From: Saccharopolyspora phatthalungensis
Lineage (GTDB): Bacteria; Actinomycetota; Actinomycetes; Mycobacteriales; Pseudonocardiaceae
Direction: 5' to 3'
DNA: 64,000 nt
Assembly (NCBI RefSeq): GCF_014203395.1
Contig: NZ_JACHIW010000001.1
Location: 124,001 to 188,000 of the forward strand
Below, piece after piece: positions 41,142-52,735 of the stretch (the first letter of the stretch is position 1; each line of letters begins with the position of its first letter). A program made the position numbers and the translations under genes. The notes below the pieces were generated by a model. That model was not told where the DNA came from and searched no databases. It saw only the letters and a list, made by a program, of their open reading frames with translations.

Positions 41142-42431
41142 TCAACCCAAGCCAGGCAGAACGAAGACCACCCACAACGCGGCCGGGACGGCGGCGACGA
41201 TAGCTGCGCCGTAGCGGAGGAGTTGGCGGAAGAACTGGTCGCGGTCGACGCCTTTCGCGTTGGCGAGCACGATGGCGCCGTTGGTGGAGAACGGGCTGAC
41301 ATCGACCACCGTGGCGGCGACGGCAAGGGCGGTGATCATGCCGACCGCGCCGATGCTGCCCTCCAGCAGGAAGGGCACGGCGAGCGGGATGAGAGCGCCC
41401 ATGAGGCCCACCGAGGATGCGAAGGCCGACACGACCGCGCCGATGTAGCACAGCAGGAGCGCGGCGAGCAGCGGGACGCCGATGCCCGCCACGGAGTGCC
41501 CGACGTAATCGATCGTGCCCATCTTCTCCAGCACCGCGACATAGGTGAGCACCCCGCAGATCAGCAGCACGGTGGGCCAAGCGACTTCGCCGGGCGCCTG
41601 CTTGCACACCTTGGGCGAGATCACGCTCAACACCACCGCGATGGTCATCGCGACGAGCCCGACGTCGAGGCCCAAGCCCAGCGTGGTGACCACGAGGACC
41701 ACCAGGCCGACCAGGGTGAGCATCCGATCCCGGTTCAGCCGGAGGTTTTCGACCGGCTCGGGGTCCTCGGTTGCTCCGCCGGAGCCGGCGCCCACCGCGA
41801 CGGGCTGGTTCGCCTGGACCGCGCGCTTGAGGCGCAGACCGCCGAGCACCACGAACACGATCCCCGCGATCACCGCGTTGACCACGAGACTGCCCAGAAA
41901 CAGCGCAATCGGGCTGCCCGGCAGACCGCTCCTGGCCACCACTCCGTTGACGATGCTCCCGTAGATGCTGATCGGGGAGAAGCCCCCGGCCTGCGTCCCG
42001 TGCACGACCATCGCGCCCATGAGCAGCGGGTTGATCCGGTACTGCGCGGCGAGGTTCAGCGCGATCGGCGCGACGATGGCGACGGCGGCCGGGCTGACGG
42101 CGCCGATGGCGGTGAGCACCGCGCCGATGCCGAACATGACCCACGGAATGAGCGCGATCCGCCCGCCGACCAGCCGGACGGCCTGCCGGACCAGCCAGTC
42201 GGTGGTGCCGTTGGCGCGAGCTATGGCGAACAGGTAGGTGACGCCGACCAGTACGACGAACAGGTCGCCGGGGAAGCCGGCGAAGATGTCGTCCTCGGAC
42301 AGTCCGCCGACCAGGGTGGCGACGAAGAATGCCGCGGCGAACGCCAGGACCCCCATGTTGACCGACAGCGTCGTGGCGATGACGAACGCGGCGGCCAGCA
42401 CCAAGATCGATATCAACTCGGGCGGCACCAT
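41142..42431 (-). CDS. MatC-like dicarboxylate carrier (SLC13-like permease)
   Basis: 429 residues with about 11-12 hydrophobic spans. The N-terminus (LVLAAAFVIATTLSVNMGVL) and the following ~140 residues match the MatC N-terminal domain of malonate/dicarboxylate carriers. The two half-repeats carry GSIVNGV and DVSPFSTNGAIVLANA, the re-entrant ligand regions of ion-transporter-superfamily permeases. A central soluble loop (~residues 215-245) is Gly/Glu-rich. Likely substrate is a small di- or monocarboxylate, coupled to Na+ or H+; the exact one cannot be told. It is divergent from the FGGY kinase, with ~240 bp between them that probably holds both promoters. Confidence 0.85.
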   Translation of the reverse strand: MVPPELISILVLAAAFVIATTLSVNMGVLAFAAAFFVATLVGGLSEDDIFAGFPGDLFVVLVGVTYLFAIARANGTTDWLVRQAVRLVGGRIALIPWVMFGIGAVLTAIGAVSPAAVAIVAPIALNLAAQYRINPLLMGAMVVHGTQAGGFSPISIYGSIVNGVVARSGLPGSPIALFLGSLVVNAVIAGIVFVVLGGLRLKRAVQANQPVAVGAGSGGATEDPEPVENLRLNRDRMLTLVGLVVLVVTTLGLGLDVGLVAMTIAVVLSVISPKVCKQAPGEVAWPTVLLICGVLTYVAVLEKMGTIDYVGHSVAGIGVPLLAALLLCYIGAVVSAFASSVGLMGALIPLAVPFLLEGSIGAVGMITALAVAATVVDVSPFSTNGAIVLANAKGVDRDQFFRQLLRYGAAIVAAVPAALWVVFVLPGLG

Positions 42432-42670
42432 TGCCTCCTTGCCTGTGCGGGTCCGCCGGCACCTCGGAATGTGGTGCGCGGCACAGTGGCTGATTGGCTA
42501 GGCCACTTTCGGGGATAAATGGGACAAAGTCAATACCCAGGTGGACAACTGGATGAGCCACTTGTCCCACTCGCTCCCGGTTCCGCGATGGTCATCGTCC
42601 AATCGTTCGAGAGCGGCGAGACCCGAGTGCCGGTGTCCGCAAGCACGGCAACTCCTGGTACGTGTTGTTC

Positions 42671-44146
42671 ATGAGCGCTCCAGTGCTGATGCTGGGCATC
42701 GACGTCGGGACGACGGCCGTCAAGGTCGCCGCCTTCACCCTGGACGGCAATCCGGTCGCCGCGCACACGACGGGGCACCCGATCGACCGGCCGCGGCCCG
42801 GTTGGGCCGAGCAGGACCCGCTGGACTGGTGGCGTGGTTGCGAAACCGGCATCCGCAGCGTCCTCACCGGACTACCGGCGAGCGCGGTGAAGTCCGTCGG
42901 GGTGGTCAGCCAGGTGAACACCCACGTCTTCGTCGACGAGCGACTGCGACCGCTGGCCCCGGCGATCATCTGGCAGGACCAGCGCTGCGCCGAGATCGCC
43001 CGAGAACTCGACGCGCGGTTCACCCCGCAGCACAAGACCCGGATCTGGGGCGGGCCGATCGTGCTCGACGCCTCGTTCGTCGGGGCGCGCGCGGAGTGGT
43101 TCGCCCGCTCCGAACCGGCGAAGTGGGCCCGCACGCGGTGGGTGCTGAGCCCGAAGGACTTCGTGGTCGCGAAGCTCACCGGCCGGCTGGCCACGGATCG
43201 GCTCTCCGGGGTGCGCGTCGCCGGATCGGCCGGCTACCTCCCGGAAGCCGTGAACCTGGTCGACGGGCTCCCCGGGAAACTGCCGGAAATCCTCGATCCC
43301 GAGACACCGGCGGGGCCTGCCACGCATCCCGCCCTCGGCTCCGCCGCGGTCGCGGTCGGCACGATGGACGCGTTCGGCGCGGTTTTCGGCACTCGAACGA
43401 CCGAGACCGGTCGCGGCATGGTGTCGTGCGGAACGTCGCTCGTGGTCGCCGGAGCGTCGCGCGAGTCGATTCCGGTCGGGGAAGTAGTCACGTTCCCGCC
43501 GCGCAACGGGCTCTTCGTGCACGCGGGGCCGACGCAGGCCGCGGGCGACGCGCTGCGCTGGTGGGGGCAGGTGTCGGGGATGACCATCGAGGAAGCACTC
43601 GCCTCGGCCGCGACCGGGTCGCCTGGAGTGGTCTTCACACCGCACCTGATGGGCGAGCGGGCCCCGCTGTGGGACTCCGACGTGCGGGGCAGCTTCTTCG
43701 GGCTCAGCTCGGCAACCTCGACCGCCGACATGTCCCTCGCGGTCCTGCAAGGCGTGGCCATGTCCGGCCGGCACGTGCTGGGCGCGGTGGAGCGGGCGTG
43801 CGGGTTCTCGCTGCCCTCCCTGGCCTTTTCCGGTGGTGGGGCGCGAAGCGACTTGTGGACGCAGATCCACGCGGACGTGTTGCAGCGGCCCATGGAGCGG
43901 TTGCGCGTGCACGACAGTGCCGCGCTTGGCGCGGCACTGCTGGGCGCTGTCGGGGCCGGCGTCTATCCCGATGTCGAGACCGCAGCGGCGACGGCCGTCG
44001 CGGTGAACCGCGTCTTCACCCCCTCTCTCGATGCGGACCGCCTGACGCCGCTCTACGAGGCATATCGCAGCTCCCACACCGCGCTGCACGACCTCCACCG
44101 TCGACTCGCGGATTGGCGAGCGCGGAACACTCCTTCGCAGGCTTGA
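42671..44146 (+). CDS. FGGY-family carbohydrate kinase (xylulokinase-like)
   Basis: 491 residues. It uses ATP to phosphorylate a sugar or polyol. The N-terminal phosphate loop is LGIDVGTTAVKVAAF. The middle has WQDQRC (substrate region), PLGS-type regions replaced by HPALGSAAVAVGTMDAFGAV, and MVSCGTSLVV. The C-terminal FGGY signature region is MGERAPLWDSDVRGSFFGL, with the adenosine motif LAFSGGGARSDLWTQI. It is closest in feel to xylulokinases, but FGGY substrate cannot be assigned by eye. The ATG was preferred over a GTG 9 nt upstream; neither has a clear ribosome site. Confidence 0.88.
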   Translation: MSAPVLMLGIDVGTTAVKVAAFTLDGNPVAAHTTGHPIDRPRPGWAEQDPLDWWRGCETGIRSVLTGLPASAVKSVGVVSQVNTHVFVDERLRPLAPAIIWQDQRCAEIARELDARFTPQHKTRIWGGPIVLDASFVGARAEWFARSEPAKWARTRWVLSPKDFVVAKLTGRLATDRLSGVRVAGSAGYLPEAVNLVDGLPGKLPEILDPETPAGPATHPALGSAAVAVGTMDAFGAVFGTRTTETGRGMVSCGTSLVVAGASRESIPVGEVVTFPPRNGLFVHAGPTQAAGDALRWWGQVSGMTIEEALASAATGSPGVVFTPHLMGERAPLWDSDVRGSFFGLSSATSTADMSLAVLQGVAMSGRHVLGAVERACGFSLPSLAFSGGGARSDLWTQIHADVLQRPMERLRVHDSAALGAALLGAVGAGVYPDVETAAATAVAVNRVFTPSLDADRLTPLYEAYRSSHTALHDLHRRLADWRARNTPSQA

Positions 44147-44423
44147 AAAACAGGACCTGTCACGACTAGGCGGGCCGCGCTTCCTCGCGTGCATTGTGGC
44201 GGGGGTCGCGGGTGAGCACACACCGCCACCAGCCCGACCGCTCCGGCGGGCCGTTTATCCACAATGGTCGCATCGAGCTAACGTTCGGTCGCCCGCGTTC
44301 GCCAGCGGCAGTGCCCCGACACATCCGTCGCCCAGAGTAGAGCCAGCATGACGTACCCCGCTTCGTGCTCCCCTACACCTGATCCTTGTTCGCGGCTGCA
44401 AACCCGGACGCCCGGTACGTTTG

Positions 44424-45569
44424 ATGATCAGCGCTGCGGGCCAACCACCGAGCGTGGACGATTCCGGCGTCTCCGGCCGGGGAGCCGCGGGGTCGGTTCC
44501 CCGCGGCTTGGGCATCGCCGCCGCCGTGGGGTGGCGGCTCCTGGTGCTGGTCGCCGTGCTCTGGGTGTTGTGGCAGGGCTTCAACCTGCTCTACGGCGAA
44601 GTGATGTCGGTGGCGGTGGCGGCGCTGTTGGCGGCGCTGATGTCGCCTGCGGTGAATTGGCTGGTCCGCAAGGGACTGCACCGCACCCTCGCGACCGTCC
44701 TGGTACTCGTCGGCGGGCTGGCCGCGCTCGGTGCCGTGCTGGCCGTGGTGATCAATACGCTGGTGGCGGGGCTGGTCGGGCTGAGCGAGCAATTGGTGGC
44801 CAGCTTCGAACAAATCCACAACTGGCTGATCCGGGGCCCGCTGAGCCTCAGCCAGCAGCAGCTCAACCAGGTCTTCCAGCAACTGTCGGAAACACTTCGG
44901 ATCGACCGGGGCGGTCTGCCGACAACCGCGCTGGCGACCACCGGAACCCTGCTGCGGTTCCTCGGCGGCGTGCTGCTCGGCCTGTTCACGTTGTTCTTCT
45001 TTCTCCGCGACGGTGCCAAGATCTGGTCCTTCATCGTGCGGGTCACGATGCCGGCGTCGGTTCGATTCCGGGTGCACGCCGCGGGTCAGCACGGGTTCAG
45101 CACGCTGGTCGCCTATGTTCGCGCGACCGCGGCGGTGGCGTTTCTCGATGCCGCCGGGATCGGCATCGGGGCAACCGTGCTGGGCGTGCCGCTGCCCTTC
45201 GTGCTCGCGGTGCTGATCTTCCTCGGCGCTTTCGTGCCCTACGTCGGCGCGGTCGTCACCGGCGGCCTGGCGGTGCTGGTCGCGTTGGCCGCCAACGGCG
45301 TGGTCACCGCGCTGATCCTGATGCTCATCGTCATTTGCGTGATGCAACTGGAAGGGCACGTGCTGCAGCCGATGCTGCTCGGACGCGCCGTGCGACTGCA
45401 CCCGCTGGCGGTCGTGCTCAGCGTGACCGCCGGTTTCACTCTCGCCGGGGTCGGCGGCGCGGTGCTGGCGGTGCCGTTGGTCGCGACGGTGAACACCTTC
45501 ATCCGGGCCCTGCACGCGGAGTCACACGCCGTCCCGGAACACGGCAGCAACGGCCACAAACAGCAGTAA
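44424..45569 (+). CDS. AI-2E family transporter (PerM/TqsA-like membrane protein)
   Basis: 381 residues with eight predicted membrane spans in the family arrangement: an N-terminal group (LLVLVAVLWVLWQGF, AALLAALMSPAVNWLV, LATVLVLVGGL), a ~90-residue extracytoplasmic helical region, then GVLLGLFTLFFFLRDG and a C-terminal group with VLIFLGAFVPYVGAVVTGG and EGHVLQPMLLGRAVRLHPL. The PYVG and 'QP.. .GR...LHPL' motifs are typical. Members export autoinducer-2 or act as ion antiporters; the actinobacterial ones are uncharacterised. Monocistronic. The ATG is 3 nt after an in-frame TTG. Confidence 0.9.
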   Translation: MISAAGQPPSVDDSGVSGRGAAGSVPRGLGIAAAVGWRLLVLVAVLWVLWQGFNLLYGEVMSVAVAALLAALMSPAVNWLVRKGLHRTLATVLVLVGGLAALGAVLAVVINTLVAGLVGLSEQLVASFEQIHNWLIRGPLSLSQQQLNQVFQQLSETLRIDRGGLPTTALATTGTLLRFLGGVLLGLFTLFFFLRDGAKIWSFIVRVTMPASVRFRVHAAGQHGFSTLVAYVRATAAVAFLDAAGIGIGATVLGVPLPFVLAVLIFLGAFVPYVGAVVTGGLAVLVALAANGVVTALILMLIVICVMQLEGHVLQPMLLGRAVRLHPLAVVLSVTAGFTLAGVGGAVLAVPLVATVNTFIRALHAESHAVPEHGSNGHKQQ

Positions 45570-45605
45570 AGGCGCAAGCATGACAGCCAAGCAGAACGGG
45601 TATTT

Positions 45606-45665
45606 CCAAGCCACGCGCGATGCCGCTGCGTGCACGCGGGAGCTGGTGCCCCAAGCCACGCGCGA
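45606..45665. repeat. 15-bp direct repeats CCAAGCCACGCGCGA
   Basis: Two exact copies (45606-45620 and 45651-45665) 45 bp apart, just after the AI-2E-family gene and before a long palindrome. Role unknown; possibly traces of a duplication. Confidence 0.7.
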
Positions 45666-45701
45666 AACCGGAACGCCGCCGCCCATGTTTTGCTTGGCCT
45701 G

Positions 45702-45727
45702 GCGGCGATTTCGCGCGAAATCGCCGC
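45702..45727. repeat. 26-bp perfect palindrome of the GATTTC/GAAATC family
   Basis: GCGGCGATTTCGC followed by its exact reverse complement, centred between 45714 and 45715. It is the longest member of the dispersed palindrome family in the window. It could be a protein-binding site or a transcription-ending hairpin after the AI-2E gene; no T-tract follows. Confidence 0.85.
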
Positions 45728-45836
45728 GTTTCGTTCAAGAATCCTGAAAATCGTTGCCGTTCATGCTCGACGTCGTTTGCGGTGCCTTCCGAATGAGCAC
45801 TCTGGTGCTGGAACCGACTAAGGGGAGGCCAATCCG

Positions 45837-46001
45837 GTGCGTAACGTGCGGAGACGGCAGGTCAGGATCGGGCCGTTGAGCTGGCGGCGCGGGCCGTGGG
45901 GAACGACGACGTGGTCGTTGCGTCTCGGGCGGTGGTCGTGGACTGGTAGACGACGCTCCGCCCGGACACGCCGGAGCGTCGTTCGACAGGCGCGGCGCTG
46001 A
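45837..46001 (+). CDS. small basic protein (54 aa)
   Basis: GTG start preceded by AAGGGGAGG at 8 nt, an unusually strong site. The product MRNVRRRQVRIGPLSWRRG... is extremely Arg/Trp-rich; an SLRLGRWSWTGRRRS stretch follows. The 'R.VR.GP...SW.LR.G.WSW' pattern resembles short actinobacterial proteins of the DUF4236-like type, from memory. It might bind nucleic acid or membranes. It lies ~150 nt before the clpC-like gene on the same strand. Overall composition is odd, so it could be a chance frame despite the ribosome site. Confidence 0.5.
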   Translation: MRNVRRRQVRIGPLSWRRGPWGTTTWSLRLGRWSWTGRRRSARTRRSVVRQARR

Positions 46002-46150
46002 GCTGAAACCCACCGATCGCCGGAAGTGCAACGGCCCCCGGGGAGGATACTCTGAGTGCACGGCCCGGCGGCCGAATTCGTCGAGAGGCCAACGGAATCG
46101 CCGTCCGCGGCCGACCCGATCGCGGCCGGGCTTCCGGGAGGAGGCCGGTC

Positions 46151-48511
<2,361 letters not shown>

Positions 48512-49113
48512 GCCACAACGACCGCATCGACGAAACGTTGGGGGTGCGGGGAAAGCGCGATACGCGAGAGCCCCAGGTCAGGCCCGTACGATGACATCGG
48601 CGGAGACGATGCCGGTGGAGCCGAGCTGCCGCCTCGGGCGCCGGTTGCCCCACGGGCCGCGCACGGCGATCAGATCGCTCGGAACCGGACAAGCGCGACC
48701 GCCCTCGACCGGTTGATGAAGCGCGACGTCATTGCCGGACGTGGCGTGACTGGGCACAATCCTCACCCCGAGAATGGTGGTATCGGCTGAAGAACGCAGC
48801 GGTCGGACAAGCGCTGCTGGACCATTGTGCAACACGACGCCGGTGTGGTATCACCCGGCCCGGAAAACCTTGCGCTGTCGGGTGGTTTTGGGCGACTTCT
48901 CGCCATGGCTCAGAGGCTGAGCCACCGGTCATCCACCGGCAGGGTGACGGGTGGTGATCAGGGCGATTTCAAAGGAACCGGGACATCGATTTCCCTTGAA
49001 ACCGCGTGCCCACGGTCGCCTCGATCACGGAACCGGCAACTTGTCCCGATAGGACGAACATTGTCCACTAACTCCGCGGCAACGACAGCTGAAAAACCGA
49101 CCAACTCGGCCGG
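48512..49113. other. intergenic with two dispersed palindrome elements
   Basis: 600 bp between the convergent ends of the clpC-like and amidohydrolase genes, with no convincing gene. At 48964-49003 are CGATTTCAAAGGAACCGGG and GATTTCCCTTGAAACCGCG. The second, with its GTGCCCA flank, is nearly identical to the element at 3658. Confidence 0.6.
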
Positions 49114-50733
49114 TCACACGATGTCGTCATCCTCAGCGGCCCGGGTGTAGAGGGTCCGTCCGCGCAGGACCGTGCGCAGGCAGCGCGGTTGCGGTGCGTC
49201 CGGGGAGAGGTCCGGCAGGCCCGGCACCCCCGCTCGCGGGTCGGTGGACCACCGCTGCACACGCGAATCCGGTGCTGCCACAACGAGTTCGCCCGTATCC
49301 CACACCGCGTAGGTCGCGGGAGCGCCGGGGACGAGGGTGCCCGTGACACCGTCGTCGACTCCGGCGGCTCGCCAGCCGCCCCGCGTGTGCGCCGTGAACG
49401 CGGCGCGCGGCGAGATGCCGAAGCCATCGGTGTGGTGGTGGACCGCGGCTTGCACCGCACGCCACGGTTCGAGCGGCGTGACCGGAGCATCCGAACCGAA
49501 TGCCAGCAACACACCGTGCGCGGCGAGCTTCGAGAACGGGTTCATCCGGGTGCCGCGCTCGACGCCGAGGCGCACCGCGTACATGTTGTCGGCCCCGCCC
49601 CAGGCGGCGTCGAAAGACGGCTGGACGGACGCGACGACGCCGAACCTGCCGAGTTCGGCGGCTTGCTGCTCGTCGATCATTTCCAGGTGCTCCAGCCGGT
49701 GGCGCATGCTCGCCAACGCCGGTGCCCCCACGATCTCGGCCGCCTTGCGGAAACCATCGCAGACCTCCGCCACCCCGGCGTCGCCGATCACGTGGAATCC
49801 GGCCTGCAGCCCGGTGCGCGTGCACTCCACCAGGTGCTCGGCCACCGCGTGCGCGTCGAGGTAGAGCACCCCCGCGGTCGTCCGGTCGTCCGCATAGGGC
49901 TCGCGCAGCGCCGCGGTGCGCGAGCCGACCGCACCGTCGACGAACAGGTCCCCGGCCAGGCCGCGAACGCCGAGTTCGCGGGCCCGCTCCACGGCGCCGA
50001 GCTCACCCCAGTAGCCGACGACATCGGGCACCCCGCCCTGCGCCGAGAGAGCCAACAGGTCGGCCAGGTCGTCCGCGCCGGAGATGTCCGGCCCGCCGCA
50101 CTCGTGCACGCACGCCACGCCCCGCGAGGCGGCGTGCCGCAGGAAGGCGAGCTGCGCTTCCTTTCGCTGCCCGGCACCGAGGGATTCTCGCGCGGCACGG
50201 CGCACGTGATGGTGCGCTACGCGCGTCAACGGGCCGTCCGCGCTCCACCCTTCGGCGTCGCGGCTCAGCGGTACCCGATCCACCAGGGCGGTGGACACCA
50301 GGGCGGAATGCACGTCGATCCGGGACAGGTACACCGGCGCACCGGCCGCGGCGCGGTCGATCTCGTCACGGGTCGGGGGCCGCCGTTCCGGCCACCACGT
50401 CTCGTCCCACCCGTGGCCCCACACCAGCGCCCCCGGGTACTCCGCGACGTGATCCCGCAGCGCGTGCAGGAATTCCGTCAGCGACGCGCAACCGGTCAGG
50501 TCGAGGCCGTTGAGCAGCAGGCCGGTCGAGGTCGCGTGCACGTGCGCATCGACGAAGGCAGGCGCCACGAACGCGCCTTCGAGGTCGACGACCTCGGCGT
50601 CGGGATGCAGCGCACGGCCGACCTCGTCGCCGCCGACCCACGCGATGGTGCCATCGGTCACGGCCATCGCGGTGGCGCCGGCGTCGGCGGGTGAGTGGAT
50701 TCGCCCGCCGAGCAACAACGTGGTATCGGACAT
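49114..50733 (-). CDS. amidohydrolase family protein (YtcJ-like)
   Basis: 539 residues. Metal-dependent hydrolase of the D-aminoacylase/YtcJ group. Metal ligands appear in FVDAHVHATSTG (HxH) and further His/Asp residues in VACVHECGG, FHVIGDAG, RHRLEHLEMID and LLAFGSDAPVTPLEPW (Asp). FVDGAVGSRTAALREPY is a YtcJ family signature. No signal peptide, so cytoplasmic. The likely substrate is an N-acyl or cyclic amide; it cannot be specified. The ATG has AAGGA upstream; the frame stays open 5' but without protein character. It is followed by no operon partner. Confidence 0.9.
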   Translation of the reverse strand: MSDTTLLLGGRIHSPADAGATAMAVTDGTIAWVGGDEVGRALHPDAEVVDLEGAFVAPAFVDAHVHATSTGLLLNGLDLTGCASLTEFLHALRDHVAEYPGALVWGHGWDETWWPERRPPTRDEIDRAAAGAPVYLSRIDVHSALVSTALVDRVPLSRDAEGWSADGPLTRVAHHHVRRAARESLGAGQRKEAQLAFLRHAASRGVACVHECGGPDISGADDLADLLALSAQGGVPDVVGYWGELGAVERARELGVRGLAGDLFVDGAVGSRTAALREPYADDRTTAGVLYLDAHAVAEHLVECTRTGLQAGFHVIGDAGVAEVCDGFRKAAEIVGAPALASMRHRLEHLEMIDEQQAAELGRFGVVASVQPSFDAAWGGADNMYAVRLGVERGTRMNPFSKLAAHGVLLAFGSDAPVTPLEPWRAVQAAVHHHTDGFGISPRAAFTAHTRGGWRAAGVDDGVTGTLVPGAPATYAVWDTGELVVAAPDSRVQRWSTDPRAGVPGLPDLSPDAPQPRCLRTVLRGRTLYTRAAEDDDIV

Positions 50734-50903
50734 GTCCTTCGTGCTTCCCTGTTCCGGGTTTCCAAGTGCGCAGGCCGACGTCTGCCGGAGGGGCCGACGC
50801 ACGACCTCCAAGATCGAACTCAGCCCCCCCGATCGAACCCGGCCGCGATCGTTCTGGCGAGCTTACCCGTCGCTTGTCGGGCCTCGACGCGACGCCGACC
50901 GGA

Positions 50904-51458
50904 TCACCTGCGCGACTGCTCGTCCGGCCGTTCTGCCTGCGCAGATCGCTTCGGGGGAAGCAATTCCGGGCCACCGTCCGCGGTGGGCTCGTCGTCGGTG
51001 ACCGAAACCACCTCGCCATCGATGACGTCGCTGCCCGGCGCCGTCGCGCCCCGCTGGCGCTGGGCCCGCTGCACGTGCAGCCACATCTGGTCCTGCATCG
51101 CCTTCGAACGCCGTTCCGCGGCGCGGATCATCCGGTTGCGCAGCAGCGCGCGGGTCGGCGGGAACAGACAGAGCAGCCCGAGGACGTCGCTGATGAAACC
51201 CGGCAGGATGATCAGGATGCCGGCGGCGGCGATGAGCACCCCGTCGGAGAGCTCCTTCTCCGGAGGTGTCCGCCGGCGGGCCGCTTCGCGGAACTCCTGC
51301 AGGGTCCGGCGGCCTGCCCGGCGCACCAGCCAGGATCCCAGCACCGCGCCGGCCAGCAACAGGCCGAGGGTGGGCAGCACGCCGATCGCCTGGCCGAGGG
51401 CGACCAGCACGGCGATTTCGGCCACACCGGCGACGAGGAGCAGAACGAGGATCGGCAC
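50904..51458 (-). CDS. FxsA family membrane protein
   Basis: 184 residues. FxsA proteins are small membrane proteins; in E. coli overproduction relieves exclusion of phage T7 by F plasmid. Three or four hydrophobic spans: ILVLLLVAGVAEIAVLVAL, LPTLGLLLAGAVLGSWLV, and VLIAAAGILIILPGFISDVLG with the conserved LPGF(I/V)(S/T)D motif. The C-terminal ~75 residues are a charged cytoplasmic tail. A TTG three codons upstream lies only 1 nt after AGGAGG; the GTG at 10 nt spacing is preferred as start. Confidence 0.9.
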   Translation of the reverse strand: MPILVLLLVAGVAEIAVLVALGQAIGVLPTLGLLLAGAVLGSWLVRRAGRRTLQEFREAARRRTPPEKELSDGVLIAAAGILIILPGFISDVLGLLCLFPPTRALLRNRMIRAAERRSKAMQDQMWLHVQRAQRQRGATAPGSDVIDGEVVSVTDDEPTADGGPELLPPKRSAQAERPDEQSRR

Positions 51459-51579
51459 GGCGCGCAAACCTCCTGTTGGTGGCAGTCACCCGATTCAACG
51501 AATCAGACCCGGGAAATGCTCCCGGGGGCCGCCGAGGTGATGAACGCCGTCGGCGGCGGGCACCATAGACTTTCCCGCG

Positions 51580-52659
51580 ATGCGGGCGCACAAGTCGAAA
51601 TCACTCATCCTCCTGCTGGTCGGCAGCGTGCTGGCGCTCGGGATGCTGATCAGCGACCAGTACCTGCCGGGGTTGCCGTTGCAGCCCAAGCAGCTCCCGG
51701 CCGCGGTGGTGACGGTCGGTGACAGCACGTTGTCGGGCGAAGGCGGCGGCAACTACGAGGCCGGGACCAACGGCGAGCGAGACAACTGGTGCCACCGCTC
51801 CCCCGCCGCGCCGGTCAACCAGCTTCAGCTGCCGGCCACGGTAACCCGCATCAACCTGGCCTGCTCCGGCGCGACGGCCGAGCTGGTCGGCGCCGATCCG
51901 GAACCCGACCACGCCGAGGGCTCCCAGGCGCAGCGGCTGGCCGAGCTGGCGCAGCGCTACCGCATCACCGACGTCATCGTGGAGGTCGGCGCGAACGACG
52001 ATCCGGGCTTCACCGATGTCGTCAACCAGTGCGTGGAGGCGTGGGTGCGGCAGAGCATGGACGGATGCGCGGCGCAGCTGCGCACCGTGTGGCCGCAGCG
52101 GCTGGAGCGGATGAAGCCGAAGGTGCTCGACGCGCTGCACGACATCCGGGCGGCGATGGACGGCGCGGGCTACACCCCGAGCAGTTATTCGTTGATCGTG
52201 CAGTCTTACGCCTCACCGGTCGGCCCCGGGGTCAAACCCGAGTTGCAGGACCTGTCCGGCTGCCCATTCGTGACCGGCGACCTGGAATGGATCCGGAACA
52301 CCGGTGTGCCGGAGTTATCGGACGCGCTACGAGACGTCGCGCGGCAGGCGAACGCGCGGTTCCTGGATCTGTCCCGGGCGGGCGAAGGGCACGAGGCGTG
52401 CACCGGGAACCCGCGGACCGCCGAGGGTGAGTGGTTCACCCGGCTGACCGTCGACTGGGCGAGCCTCAAGGACGAGCGGCGTGCCCCGCACGCGATGCAG
52501 GAGTCCTTCCACGCCAACGCCACCGGACACGCGCAACTCGGCCGCTGTCTCGGCGAGTTCATGGCCACCCAGGATGCGCAGGCGGTGTGCCTGCCGGACG
52601 AGCGCGGCAACCTGCGCGCGGTACCGGAACACATCGCGGCGCTGCGGGCACATCCCTGA
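51580..52659 (+). CDS. secreted or membrane-anchored SGNH/GDSL hydrolase
   Basis: 359 residues. An N-terminal signal/anchor (KSKSLILLLVGSVLALGML) follows a Lys/Arg-rich start. The SGNH blocks are VTVGDSTLSGEG (catalytic Ser), INLACSGATAEL (Gly region), VEVGANDDPGF (Asn) and ESFHANATGHAQLG (catalytic Asp/His). Six or more cysteines in the mature part (NWCHR, LACS, NQCVE, DGCAA, SGCPF, EACTG) point to disulfides and an extracellular location. Probable esterase or lipase acting on acyl esters outside the cell. A strong bidirectional terminator follows 15 nt after the stop. Confidence 0.9.
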   Translation: MRAHKSKSLILLLVGSVLALGMLISDQYLPGLPLQPKQLPAAVVTVGDSTLSGEGGGNYEAGTNGERDNWCHRSPAAPVNQLQLPATVTRINLACSGATAELVGADPEPDHAEGSQAQRLAELAQRYRITDVIVEVGANDDPGFTDVVNQCVEAWVRQSMDGCAAQLRTVWPQRLERMKPKVLDALHDIRAAMDGAGYTPSSYSLIVQSYASPVGPGVKPELQDLSGCPFVTGDLEWIRNTGVPELSDALRDVARQANARFLDLSRAGEGHEACTGNPRTAEGEWFTRLTVDWASLKDERRAPHAMQESFHANATGHAQLGRCLGEFMATQDAQAVCLPDERGNLRAVPEHIAALRAHP

Positions 52660-52674
52660 TCCACCGCGCCCCCT

Positions 52675-52714
52675 GTGAGTACTTCGGAGTGCTCTAGCAC
52701 CCCGAAGTACTCAC
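52675..52714. terminator. 40-bp near-perfect palindrome, bidirectional terminator
   Basis: Stem GTGAGTACTTCGG (52675-52687) pairs with CCGAAGTACTCAC (52702-52714). Inside the loop GTGCT and AGCAC pair again, leaving one A/C mismatch and a 2-nt tip. It lies between convergent genes (SGNH hydrolase and Lrp). There is no T-tract, as is common in actinobacterial terminators. Confidence 0.9.
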
Positions 52715-52735
52715 ACACCTGATCGGCGGAAATGC

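Noticed and set aside
40753..42570. 605-codon leftward frame overlapping the MatC-like gene
   Set aside because: Arg/Gly/His-rich without membrane spans. The overlapping 429-residue frame has clear hydrophobic segments and family motifs.
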